Of a stretch of 64,000 nucleotides of DNA, positions 21,749-33,757 are shown in pieces. The notes below the pieces were generated by a model that worked only from the letters and a program-made list of their open reading frames with translations, was not told where the DNA came from and did not search any database. Every line of letters starts with the position of its first letter. The first letter of the stretch is position 1. Location: positions 42,088-106,087 of the forward strand of contig JAAVTG010000489.1 in assembly GCA_011947345.1 (NCBI GenBank), given 5' to 3'. A program made the position numbers and the translations under genes. Origin of the DNA: Phytophthora quininea (lineage: Eukaryota; Oomycota; Peronosporomycetes; Peronosporales; Peronosporaceae).

Positions 21749-23816
21749 CTATGCAAGGATGTTAATGTTGAGGAAGACCAGGTCCTGCCAAGTCAGCGTC
21801 TCTGGGTATACCAATCGAGCTGTCCGCTGGACAGTGTTGCCTTCCACTTCGTACACGTACACGTTCGTGAATCGTGACCGGAAGGCCTTGATCATAATGA
21901 TGGACAGCAAGTCCTTGGAGCCCACCAGAAACCTCCCGTTGGCAACCACGTAGCCAGAACAGTAGACACCGTCAGCCGATGCGAATTTGAGGCCTTTGAA
22001 GAACACGTAGTTCTTATAGTCCGAGATGAGCCCGTAGCGCGCTTCAAGTTCTGCGCCGGTCGACAGCTCGAAGTTGGTGAGGTTGCCCTTCTGCGCATTA
22101 GCAGCTTTTTCGTTGGTGGATCGGTCGGCGCTGCTTCGTCCAGTGATGCCCACCGGCTTTTGATCGGGATGGAAGTGGTGGTAGATCTTCCGCATCCCCA
22201 CATACACGAGCACAATGGAAATCAGCAGCACTTTGGGGAACAGCATCGACGCCAGGAAGTTGAAGTCGATTCGTGCGAGCATGTGAGTCGTCCAGAGCCG
22301 CATGGGGACAGCTTCTTTGCGCGTCAGTGACGGCGGCAATGCCGAGATGGTACTCGGTATTGGCGTAGTTGGTTACCGCCGCTTTCACGGTCGAGACTGA
22401 GCGAATGATACTGTTGCGGTTGGAGTGGATCCCTTCAAACAAGAACAACGCGAACGCTGGGTCGATGCGTTCTTTGGTAATGCGCCCGATGAGGCCGATA
22501 ATACTGAGAAACATGACGAGCAAGTCTGCGTGCGCCAGCTCGGCGTAGAACGGAATGTTTTGGATGTTGCCGATCGAGTTGGCGCCAGCGAGACAGAACT
22601 CCACCAAGGTCCAGTATTCGTTCACTTGCCAGGACGCCATGACCAGAAATCCACGCATCATCAACGTCCCGTTCGACACGGACGCAAACGCGTCGCCGAT
22701 CCAGATCTTGCCCATGCGCAGGTTCCGAAACACCAAGATCGCCAGCACTCCCAGCGAGAAGATCGTCTGCCACGCGAAGATCACGTGAATGCCGTGCACC
22801 CACGCCCAAGAGTCGAAAATGGTGGGCTCGCCATACCATTCCCAGATCGACAACGCGCGCGCAGGACTCTCTGTCTCAACAATCCAGCGCAGATTCTTTA
22901 TGTTGGCTTGCTCGGACTCGGCATGCAGGTAAAACCCACGGCGGCGGCCAGTGCGAACCCTTTTGATCGGGTCCGCCGAGATGTTTCGTGCGATGCTGGA
23001 CAACTCCCAAAACCCGTCCGGCGACACGCTGTCCAGTGTGTACGCGTCAAATGCAGGAGAGCTCGTGTAGGGATAATCCAGCCCAAGCACGAAAAACTGC
23101 TCCACCGTGGTGGCCCGCATGTCGTTGACAGAAAACAACGTAGCCAGGATCGCCGGTCCGACGCGACTCTGCTCATTAATACGGTAATCTTGCACCGATA
23201 GCGAAATGGCGACGATCCTTACGTCCGTTGGGTCATTCACGCCGCGAACCAAGTTGTAAACCCGCAGCAAACTCGGGTCACCAGTCACCAGCGGCGGAGA
23301 CGTGCAGTCCACCACGGGCATGATAAACTCCAAGTCGTTGAGGATCGAGATATTGTACGAGCTGGTGGCGATTAAACCAAGAAAGCCGCTGTACAAAAAG
23401 GACTGCGTGTAGATGTCGGCATCGAGCTGCGCGGTATCTCCGCAGTTGTCGAACGAAGTAGTATTTGCCGACTGCAGAAACAACGTCTGGTTTCGTGGAG
23501 TCGTGTCCCCGCCCAACACATTCTGCACCAGCGGACTGTCTCGAATGAGTTCGTTGCCAGCATAGCCGACGATCAATTCAGCTTCAAGCGTGCCGAATGA
23601 CTGCGTGCCGACCTGTGTCCCTTGTAGCACATTAAACGTCCTGTATGTGGCTTGCAATCCGACGCCCGCGTACATTAATGCCGCCCCGACACCTGCCACT
23701 CGACGGGCCAAGTTGAAAAGCTGAGCGCCGGTGATCCGCTTCTTTCCGTGCTGAGCTCCATGGCGAGCAGGTTTCTTTGCTCCTGTTGGTGCTACCCGCG
23801 ACACCGCCGCTGCCAT
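21749..23816 (-). CDS. Cluster membrane protein I (type 2)
   Basis: Paralogue of F: basic KKRITGAQLFNLARR before a first hydrophobic segment with GVGAALMYAGVG, TTPRNQTLFLQS, VVDCTSPPLVTGDPS, HGIHVIFAWQTIFSLGVLAI and the ending LNINILA. The chosen start MAAAVSRVAPTG at 23816 matches the N-terminal length of F; an upstream Met at 23885 is also in frame. One break near 22320 sits just before the PMRLWTT motif of the last loop and is explained by one base. It is followed by gene J on the same strand, which repeats the type 2-type 3 order seen in F-G. Confidence 0.77.
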
Positions 23817-24056
23817 CCCTGCCTGGTTGAATTGGGTTGCTGCCACTGTGGTTGTCAGCAATGTGGACAAGTGAGAAGAGGGCAATCGACTGGAATAGCT
23901 CGACCGTCACTGGCGCCAACTGCAACAGCTTTCGAGGCAGGAATAACTATCATAACCCCGAAGGTTCGTTGGTGCTCCGACAAGAAATGGAGGAAATAGT
24001 TGAGACTGCAAGATCAGACTTGAGCTGGCAATTGATATACCTACCTGGATTCACCG

Positions 24057-26089
24057 CTAGGAAAGTTTGGCGACTCCGAGGTGTCGGAGGTCGGACCATG
24101 GGATGGTACTCGGGTACACCAACTGCGCCGTTTGCTTGACGCCACTGTTGGCAATCACTTCGTAGATGTAGAGATTGGTGAAGCGAACCCGCGTGAGCTT
24201 CATCAAAATCAGCGATAGGATATCCTCTGTCGCGATGAGGTACTTGTGATTGGCGAGGAGGTAGCCATTGCCGTACACCGCGTCGATCGAGGCGTAGCGC
24301 TTGTTATCTCGGACCAAGTAGTTGTCGTAGCCGGAAATCACACCGAACCGCTTGCTCAGTGCTGCGCCTGTGGCTGTTTCGAAGGACGTTAGCTGGTCGT
24401 CTTGCGGTTGGATTTCCTTGAGAGTTGAAGCGTATTGACTTGTCCTGCTGGCATTCGCTGCGTTGTCGCGCTGTTGTAAGTAGCGAAAGCCCTTCCGGGC
24501 CAGGATATAGACCAGTAGAAGCGTCATGGTGCTGAAAATGGCCACCACGGTCGAGATGACAACCCGTTTACGGTCGACCGTGATGGCGTGCACCGTCCAG
24601 AACATCATGGGGGACAGTCTCGCTAGGAACGGACTCACTTTCACGAGGCCGAGCCAGTGATCGTTCACTGCGAAGTTGACGACGACGGACTTCAACGCTG
24701 CAAGCTTTTCGACCAGCTCGACGCGGTAGCTGAAGCCCATCTCGAAAGCCGCAAACGCAAGCACCGGGTCGATTCGTTCTTTGAAGAGATAGCTGAGCAC
24801 ACTGGTCACGTTCAGAAAGAACGTCAGCAGATCAGCATGCACGAGCTCCGGACGATAATGAACCGTTTGCAGCCCTGTGATCTCGTTGCCGATGGAGAGG
24901 CAGAACTCGGTGAGCGTCCAATATCCGTTTAGGTGGTTCGAGACGAAGACCAGAACCCCTCGGTAGAGCAGCGCGTTCGAGATGGTCGCGAACGCATCGC
25001 CCACCCAAAGTGGCCCGCTCGGAGTCGACGGTAGATGACGAAAAAGAGCACGCCGAGGTCGAACAGCACGTCGAGCGCGAAGATGCCGTGGATAGCGTGC
25101 GTCCAGGCCCACGAGTCGTGCAGTGAAGCGAGCACGTGCCACTGCCATTGACTCAGCTCCGTTGTCGGATCGGTCGGCAAATTCCACGACACGATTTCAA
25201 TGTTAGACTGCGCAATGGGGTCAACGATGTAGCCTCCCATACGACGTGCCGAGCGCACTTCCTTGATCGGGTCGATGCTGCCGGGGGTCGGGATGTACTG
25301 CAGAAGCCAGAAGTTGTCGGTGGCCACTCCGATGAACTCGGTATATACGAACTGCGGCTCAGCTTCGTATGGGTAGTTTAGTGCGGTCGCGAAGTGGTGT
25401 TCCACATCCGTCGCCTGCATGTTCTCGATCGCTGCGATGGTTACGAACAATCCCGCCCCACTCTGGAACTGCTGCGTCACTTGGTAGTCCTGCGACGACA
25501 TGGACGTCGACAGCAGCAGCGTCTCTGTCGGATTGCTCTTCTGTCTCACTAGATAGAACACGCGGACCACCGTCTTGTCGGATGAGGCCAACAGGTCAAA
25601 GGTGCAGTCCACGACGGGGCAGATGAGCTCCAGATCTGCGAGGTACGTGAGATTGTACGTCGCCTGCTGCTGCAACGACAGGAACATGAACCGAAGGAAC
25701 GTGTTGTCGTAGACCTGGGCTTCAAAGCCGTCCACCGTCGTGCAGCCCGTGAAGGAACGAGAGGTCATCGACTCGAGGTACAGCGTGTCGTTCCGCAGTG
25801 CCGTCGAGTTCTTGAGCACCGTCTTGACCAGCGGACTGTTGTTGATGGCCCCATTGCCGGCGAAAGGCGCCATGAGGTCGGTCGTGTGCTGGATGACCCC
25901 CAAGTCTTTGGACTCGAAGCCTCGCAAGACCGTGTAGGACGCCATGGAAGCTTTCGCCGAGATGGCCACGTACCACAGCGCGAGCGCGAACACGATCAAG
26001 CGGTGGAAGAGGCGAAAGAACTCGAACCGCCCGGCGACGGCCTCGATGCGGTCCAGCGTCCCGATCGAAGCGGTGGCGTCTCTGGACAT
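24057..26089 (-). CDS. Cluster membrane protein J (type 3, distal end of cluster)
   Basis: About 677 residues from MSRDATASIGTLDR at 26089. The N-terminus is short (about 25 residues) before hydrophobic segment 1 (LFHRLIVFALALWYVAIS). It keeps the VVDCTFDLLASSD motif, HAIHGIFALDVLFDLGVLFFV, LLYRGVLVFVS, KERIDPVLAF and a C-terminal domain with TGAALSKRFGVISGYDNYLV and the ending WSDLRHLGVAKLS. One break near 25015 falls in the GHxWVGDAF motif, where one base is missing from an A run compared with gene H. It is the last recognisable gene before about 34 kb of repeat-dominated sequence. Confidence 0.78.
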
Positions 26090-27255
26090 TTTGACGTCGG
26101 CGTTGCAGTCGGCAAGTTGAAGAGTTGGATCGTAACCACAGTGTCGTTTGGTATCCGATTTTGGTAGCTGCTAATAGCAGCGTCCGCTGCTGCAGCCTTA
26201 CTGGTATCAAAAGTTCTTCCAGCATCGGTTGTCCGCACCACACCTTTACTTTACTCTGTGGGTCTTTATCGTTTTACTCGCTTTCGATGATGTAGGGTCT
26301 GTTGAATTTTGCTCCATAGTATAGTACTACCTAGCACCCGTGGTAATGATTCGTGTTAATATGCATAAAATAGTTATAAAAAAATATCTGTCAAACGATT
26401 GGTCAATTTTCGTCATGGTAAAACACTTGCTCATGAAGACACAGGGTGTTAAGGCTTATCTCTCTGTCTAATGCTTATTTTCAAGATTGCTCTAAGCTGT
26501 CTTCCGATGTCTAACAGTTAGTGTTTTCGTTTTAGGAACTTGGCATGTTTGTAAATACGGACGAAGTGAAATGTGAATCCAAGCTGCCATCCTGAGCGGG
26601 ATGAGTCAACGCTTTTCCGGGAATGCAATGACGCCGGCTATACTTATAGGACTGGAGACGGCAGATGGAATAATTCTTCTTGAAAATTCAAAAATGGCAA
26701 CTTAAGCGACTAGAACTTCCAGGTGTTTGAAGATGATCAGCGTGAACTGACCGTGGAAGTCATGAGCGCTTCTGTGCTCATACTCGACGTTCGGGTATGT
26801 GACTGCGTATGGTCAAGACATAGTCACTGATAAACGTTGTTTGACGATCACAATTTTGCGCAATAGACTATTCGCTGGAAGCTCTTTGAAGTCGTCCAGC
26901 GACTGAGTCGGCTTTGGAGGGTTGAGTAGTAAAGGTACTACGGATTTGCACCGTTATGATAAATTCGCGGTCTCTTGTCGCCAACAAATGTAGACGCGGA
27001 AATACCAGAGTGTGCCGACTGGGAGAGGGGGTAGCTCATGCCGCCAAGATGGATGCCCATCTCGACCACCACGGGCGTCTGGAGATTATTGCGACAAAAA
27101 CGCCGTTTATCCGTCAATGCGGCGAGCTAGGGGCGCAATCACGTAGCATTGTAGTTTTAGCGAGTCCCGCTCATTTGATGAGGAGGACGGGTCCCCTTCG
27201 GTTGGACTGGGCTAACACGTGACGATGCGCCGCGCGTCATGTTGAGCGCGAGTGA
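26090..27255. other. AT-richer intergenic stretch
   Basis: I recognise no gene. It should contain the promoter of gene J. The base composition drops compared with the cluster. An 88-codon open frame at 26956-27222 has no recognisable domain and borders the recombinase relic, so it may belong to that element's 3' flank. Confidence 0.5.
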
Positions 27256-28010
27256 CTAGGACACCAGCTCGTTCATTCTTGTGTACCGCTCATATGAGTC
27301 GGATATGCATCGCCCAAACTGTTTGATGGAGAGCCTGTCAAGCCGGCCGCGACCATCGCCGTTGCACCGCCGCTTCTCATGGAGTGGGTACCGAACTTTG
27401 TGGGGTTAGCTCCGACCGGGACGGCGGCTGCTTCGATTGCTTGTGCCAGAGCGTTTGCGGAAAGGACTTTGCTAGGTCGTACCGAGCAGAACGCTTGGTT
27501 GTCGTCTGCAAAGTGAAGTTGATGCTTGAGCTCCCAAACCGCTAGCACAGGGCAGTCAGCTTGATCCCCAGCGATGTAGCGTCCTCTTCGTACCCTCCCC
27601 GGCTTGATCCGTTTTGCTTCGGCGTAAATTGTCCGTGACAGCTACGACCTCGCTGAGCTTTATCGTGCATCGTCCCGAGCGGCTTGCGAATTGTTGTCGC
27701 AGATAATATACGGTTTTATCTTCTTTCCGTCAGCTAGATATTCGGATCTTCGTAGCAAAAGAAAAAGCCCAAGACCACAGCCCCTCCAGAGGACGCGGTC
27801 ATGGCTGTTTCTGAAGTTGCACTGCCGCCGAATTTCGATGGGAATCACCAAAGTGACAGGCTGCTTCTGGCTTGGTGGGAGCAACAACCTCTACATCCCT
27901 CGCACGGCCAAGACGTGTCCTTCGTGTAGGCCAACTGTGTATCCTCGTTCACGCTTATGATACCACGCAATGTGGCTAATCGTGGACAGAATGGTATTCG
28001 GGGAGAGCGG
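27256..28010 (-). pseudogene. Decayed tyrosine recombinase, Crypton-like
   Basis: Read on the minus strand, several frames give consecutive pieces of a eukaryotic tyrosine recombinase. These are an upstream piece with TISHIAWYHKRERGY and VGLHEGHVLAVRGM, a piece with LLRRSEYL (first catalytic Arg), a piece with FGTHSMRSGGAT (the His-x-x-Arg box), and a last piece, one frame away, with KQFGRCISDSYERYTR (a catalytic Tyr) ending at a stop at 27256-27258. The order and motifs fit the recombinases of Crypton elements, known in oomycetes; DIRS elements carry a similar enzyme, but no reverse transcriptase was seen beside it. At least two frame changes make it non-functional as read. The frame at 27976-28191 may be its N-terminal part. 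Confidence 0.65.
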
Positions 28011-28199
28011 ATGCCCTGTGGAGGAGACTCCAGAGTGTCAGTAGTGAACGGCGAATAGTGCACGTTGATAGGGGTGCTGCAGGGTGCCTTGTGGGGGCCA
28101 TCGTGAGAAGCCGCGCTTTCCGCACCAAGACAGCTACTTCTTCCATGTCACGGGATATTTTGGTCGTGATCCTGGGGTCATCGCGTAACACTGAAGTCG

Positions 28200-28875
28200 G
28201 CCGAAAATTCCAAGTAGATCTTGCGAATTGGTGTAGGAAGTGAGACCAGTGACCTTAGCGACGAGAAGTTAGTCCAGACGTTATTGTAGGGTGGTGTCCA
28301 CGCTCGAGATCCGAAATCGGCCATCGTGTTGATTGATCCCGGTAAGTGGCTGAACGAGGTTCGAAACCCATAAACCGCTTCAGCGAGGCCAGTCCGTGAG
28401 ATTTACTGAGCCAACTTATTTGAACTGGACAGATGGTTTGTCCAGGAAATTGCCGTTGTGTTGTCAGGCCATGCGTGAACGTGAATAATGTCGAGTGTAG
28501 AAGTGGATCTCCAAATGGGTGTGAAACACCACGCCGCGAACGCTATGCACAACTGCTTGCGGACGTTAATGTTGAAGCCGTCTGTTCCTGTTGCTCATCG
28601 GATCAATTCTATTTTTTCGTCAAACTGAATCTGGATAAATTGCTTTGTGGTAGATCGAGAACGGCAAGGCTGAGGTTGCTTGCGTCCACGTATAGGTGAA
28701 TGTCTGGCTGCTGAAGTTTTGCATAGAGTGATAACGGCTTAGCCTTCTGCTAGGATTGTTTCAAACCATTGCAGGTCCAGCTGCATGCCTTTGTTAATTG
28801 GAAAGGACTCATGATGCTGTGCTTTCATGCAGGACACATCGAGGTTTTCGTAAAATAGCTTCGCTGCACGCAAGC
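28200..28875. other. Stretch without recognisable genes before the satellite
   Basis: A plus-strand frame of 88 codons (28433-28699) resembles nothing I know. Sequence similarity to the satellite begins gradually near 28876. Confidence 0.4.
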
Positions 28876-29287
28876 ATGTCCAAACAGTGCCATTGTCTTG
28901 GACAAATTAGCCCCGATCTTGGACCAGATAGCCCCAGACGGATGGATGGATTCCGTCCATGCTTGACCAGTCAAGCGTTCGTATGGCCTTCGAACTGACT
29001 GTGGGGAGATCTGGTCGGATTGGGTGCGGGCACACTTCTTTGCGAGGTCACTCCTTGGTCCTATCGCACACGAACGCTAACACAAGCCACCGTCTGGTGT
29101 GTGTAAACCCTCTGGGTGCGTGATGAAGCCGTTCAGCTGCGGGTAGGAAGCAAAAGAAAAGAGGACGAAAGCGGAGCATAATGCGCCGCGAATGAGCGCT
29201 GCCACCGTACCCCGAACGCCCCAAACTCGAGACAGCTCCGCGCACGGAACTCCCTCGCGTCCTAGCGCACGACCGCAAAGAAGCAAG

Positions 29288-29360
29288 CACCCCCGTGGGG
29301 CTCGAACCCACGACCACTGGCTTAAAAGGCCAGCGCTCTACCGACTGAGCTAGACGGGTG
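29288..29360 (-). tRNA. tRNA-Lys(UUU)-like gene, copy 1
   Basis: On the minus strand the cloverleaf has D-stem GCTC/GAGC, anticodon stem CTGGC/GCCAG, loop CTTTTAA (anticodon TTT, lysine), T-stem GTGGG/CCCAC and loop TTCGAGC. Internal promoter boxes are intact: A box TAGCTCAGTCGG, B box GGTTCGAGCCC. The acceptor stem is imperfect: the 5' side CACCCGTC pairs with GGGGGTG only if one G bulges out. No intron is seen and no CCA is encoded. The first oligo-T run on the sense strand lies about 125 nt downstream, so a Pol III transcript could carry a long tail. It may be a working tRNA gene, a pseudogene, or a tRNA-derived promoter for a repeat. Confidence 0.8.
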
Positions 29361-30751
29361 TACCTTCTCACGTACACACACAATTGTCAAAACCTGCATA
29401 CATACACAAAAACAAACAACCACCACCAACACCGCACCCAACACACCAACACACACCTACGGACTACCCACTGCCACCACACATGCTCCTCCACCGCGGA
29501 TCGCGCATACACTCATCCCACGCGACGTCGGAAACCAACAAAAACACCCTCGGCACGGCACCCAACGCTGGACAACTCCACGCGCGCACGCCGCGACGAC
29601 GCAGTCCGACGCGCTGCTCGCGAGCGTGTGCGTGCTCACCACCCTCAAGGTCACGAGCGCGGCCACAACAAACGGGCCGTGCTGCCAAGACATCACATTG
29701 GCTGATCCCGTAGCTGCTGCTCCAGTTCATACGTCTTTTGTCATTTGTCCATGGGTTTCACCAAGGCATCTACGGTGAAGCTAGGCATCAACAATGAAGC
29801 TAGGCAACAACGACGAAGCTGAGCGGTATTCTCGACAACAACGATAACCTTCTGCATCGCTCGACACTTCGTTCGCAACCCGCACTGGCTCAGCATTGGC
29901 TCGTGCTCGTCACTGCAAATCACTCCAGCTATCGACTCCCCATCAACACACGGCACTCCGCCTACCGACCCACTTAGGACACGGCTAAAACGTGTATGTG
30001 CGTTAGCGGTTAGGTACGACACCGCTCTCTCTTCTACTCTCTGCCTTCTCCGTATCTCTCTCTCTCTCTCTCTCTACTTGTCTTCGTATGGCTCTGTCGC
30101 TTTGACTGTGAAGAAGCTTGCCCATGGTCTCCATGCTTGCCACTGAAAAGCTCGCCACTCAAGGTTCGCCACTCAAAGCTCGCCTTCCTGCTGGAACGAA
30201 AAACTGGAAGGCCGTAGTAGACAACTAAATCTTTCCAGCGAAGTGCTTGCTCTCTGGCTTAGCCCAGCCGACTAGGACGTGTTTTTATGGGTGGCGGATT
30301 ATGAAAACCCTTGTTCAATATACGGGCATGTCACCAATGTCCAGACAGACGCCCATTGTCTTGGACAAATTAGCCCCGATCTTGGACCAGATAGCCCCAG
30401 ACGGATGGATGGATGTTCCGTCCATGCTTGACCAGTCAAGCGTTCGTATGGCCTTCGAACTGACTGTGGGGAGATCTGGTCGGATTGGGTGCGGGCACAC
30501 TTCTTTGCGAGGTCACTCCTTGGTCCTATCGCACACGAACGCTAACACAAGCCACCGTCTGGTGTGTGTAAACCCTCTGGGTGCGTGATGAAGCCGTTCA
30601 GCTGCGGGTAGGAAGCAAAAGAAAAGAGGACGAAAGCGGAGCATAATGCGCCGCGAATGAGCGCTGCCCCGTACCCCGAACGCCCCAAACTCGAGACAGC
30701 TCCGCGCACAGAACTCCCTCGCGTCCTAGCGCACGACCGCAAAGAAGCAAG

Positions 30752-30824
30752 CACCCCCGTGGGGCTCGAACCCACGACCACTGGCTTAAAAGGCCAGCGC
30801 TCTACCGACTGAGCTAGACGGGTG
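30752..30824 (-). tRNA. tRNA-Lys(UUU)-like gene, copy 2
   Basis: Identical over its 73 nt to copy 1, including the bulged acceptor stem. The flanking tail has 'gctgccccgtacc' where copy 1 has an extra base change. Confidence 0.8.
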
Positions 30825-32221
30825 TACCTTCTCACGTACACACACACAATTGTCAAAACCTGCATACATACACAAAAACAAACAACCACCACCAACACCG
30901 CACCCAACACACCAACACACACCTACGGACTACCCACTGCCACCACACATGCTCCTCCACCGCGGATCGCGCATACACTCATCCCACGCGACGTCGGAAA
31001 ACCAACAAAAACACCTCGGCACGGCACCCAACGCTGGACAACTCCACGCGCGCACGCCGCGACGACGCAGTCCGACGCGCTGCTCGCGAGCGTGTGCGTG
31101 CTCACCACCCTCAAGGTCACGAGCGCGGCCACAACAAACGGGCCGTGCTGCCAAGACATCACATTGGCTGATCCCGTAGCTGCTGCTCCAGTTCATACGT
31201 CTTTTGTCATTTGTCCATGGGTTTCACCAAGGCATCTACGGTGAAGCTAGGCATCAACAATGAAGCTAGGCAACAACGAACAACGAAGCTGAGCGGTATT
31301 CTCGACAACAACGATAACCTTCTGCATCGCTCGACACTTCGTTCGCAACCCGCACTGGCTCAGCATTGGCTCGTGCTCGTCACTGCAAATCACTCCAGCT
31401 ATCGACTCCCCATCAACACACGGCACTCCGCCTACCGACCCACTTAGGACACGGCTAAAACGTGTATGTGCGTTAGCGGTTAGGTACGACACCGCTCTCT
31501 CTTTATACCTTGCCTTCTCCGTATCGAAACTCTGTCGCTTTGACTGTAAAGACACGCTTGCCGTCATGGTCTTGCGTGATTGTTGATCTGAATTGCCCAA
31601 GCGCGCATGCCACTCAAAGCTCGCCACTCAAGGTTCGCCACTCAAAGCTCGCCTTCCTGCTGGAACGAAAAACTGGAAGGCCGTAGTAGACAACTAAATC
31701 TTTCCAGCGAAGTGCTTGCTCTCTGGCTTAGCCCAGCCGACTAGGACGTGTTTTTATGGGTGGCGGATTATGAAAACCCTTGTTCAATATACGGGCATGT
31801 CACCAATGTCCAGACAGACGCCCATTGTCTTGGACAAATTAGCCCCGATCTTGGACCAGATAGCCCCAGACGGATGGATGGATGTTCCGTCCATGCTTGA
31901 CCAGTCAAGCGTTCGTATGGCCTTCGAACTGACTGTGGGGAGATCTGGTCGGATTGGGTGCGGGCACACTTCTTTGCGAGGTCACTCCTTGGTCCTATCG
32001 CACACGAACGCTAACACAAGCCACCGTTTGGTGTGTGTAAACCCTCTGGGTGCGTGATGAAGCCGTTCAGCTGCGGGTAGGAAGCAAAAGAAAAGAGGAC
32101 GAAAGCGGAGCATAATGCGCCGCGAATGAGCGCTGCCCCCGTACCCCGAACGCCCCAAACTCGAGACAGCTCCGCGCACGGAACTCCCTCGCGTCCTAGC
32201 GCACGACCGCAAAGAAGCAAG

Positions 32222-32294
32222 CACCCCCGTGGGGCTCGAACCCACGACCACTGGCTTAAAAGGCCAGCGCTCTACCGACTGAGCTAGACGGGTG
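32222..32294 (-). tRNA. tRNA-Lys(UUU)-like gene, copy 3
   Basis: Same 73 nt. Its 3' tail carries one extra C (gctgcccccgtacc), which is also seen in inverted copy 10. Confidence 0.8.
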
Positions 32295-33684
32295 TACCTT
32301 CTCACGTACACACACACAATTGTCAAAACCTGCATACATACACAAAAACAAACAACCACCACCAACACCGCACCCAACACACCAACACACACCTACGGAC
32401 TACCCACTGCCACCACACATGCTCCTCCACCGCGGATCGCGCATACACTCATCCCACGCGACGTCGGAAAACCAACAAAAACACCTCGGCACGGCACCCA
32501 ACGCTGGACAACTCCACGCGCGCACGCCGCGACGACGCAGTCCGACGCGCTGCTCGCGAGCGTGTGCGTGCTCACCACCCTCAAGGTCACGAGCGCGGCC
32601 ACAACAAACGGGCCGTGCTGCCAAGACATCACATTGGCTGATCCCGTAGCTGCTGCTCCAGTTCATACGTCTTTTGTCATTTGTCCATGGGTTTCACCAA
32701 GGCATCTACGGTGAAGCTAGGCATCAACAATGAAGCTAGGCAACAACGACGAAGCTGAGCGGTATTCTCGACAACAACGATAACCTTCTGCATCGCTCGA
32801 CACTTCGTTCGCAACCCGCACTGGCTCAGCATTGGCTCGTGCTCGTCACTGCAAATCACTCCAGCTATCGACTTCCCATCAACACACGGCACTCCGCCTA
32901 CCGACCCACTTAGGACACGGCTAAAACGTGTATGTGCGTTAGCGGTTAGGTACGACACCGCTCTCTCTTTACCTTGCCTTCTCCGTATCAAAACTCTGTC
33001 GCTTTGACTACAAAGACACGCTTGCCGTCATGGTCTTGCGTGATTGTTGATCTGAATTGCCCAAGCGCGCATGCCACTCAAAGCTCGCCACTCAAGGTTC
33101 GCCACTCAAAGCTCGCCTTCCTGCTGGAACGAAAAACTGGAAGGCCGTAGTAGACAACTAAATCTTTCCAGCGAAGTGCTTGCTCTCTGGCTTAGCCCAG
33201 CCGACTAGGACGTGTTTTTATGGGTGGCGGATTATGAAAACCCTTGTTCAATATACGGGCATGTCACCAATGTCCAGACAGACGCCCATTGTCTTGGACA
33301 AATTAGCCCCGATCTTGGACCAGATAGCCCCAGACGGATGGATGGATGTTCCGTCCATGCTTGACCAGTCAAGCGTTCGTATGGCCTTCGAACTGACTGT
33401 GGGGAGATCTGGTCGGATTGGGTGCGGGCACACTTCTTTGCGAGGTCACTCCTTGGTCCTATCGCACACGAACGCTAACACAAGCCACCGTCTGGTGTGT
33501 GTAAACCCTCTGGGTGCGTGATGAAGCCGTTCAGCTGCGGGTAGGAAGCAAAAGAAAAGAGGACGAAAGCGGAGCATAATGCGCCGCGAATGAGCGCTGC
33601 CCCGTACCCCGAACGCCCCAAACTCGAGACAGCTCCGCGCACAGAACTCCCTCGCGTCCTAGCGCACGACCGCAAAGAAGCAAG

Positions 33685-33757
33685 CACCCCCGTGGGGCTC
33701 GAACCCACGACCACTGGCTTAAAAGGCCAGCGCTCTACCGACTGAGCTAGACGGGTG
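33685..33757 (-). tRNA. tRNA-Lys(UUU)-like gene, copy 4
   Basis: Same 73 nt. The adjoining unit boundary near 32970 lacks the TATA-like sequence found in most units (tctctttaccttgcc instead of ctttataccttgcc). Confidence 0.8.

Noticed and set aside
30247..30588. 113-codon frame repeated almost unchanged in every satellite unit
   Set aside because: Its conservation follows from the near identity of the units at the DNA level. The antisense 61-codon frame is equally conserved, and there is no codon-level signal or known domain.
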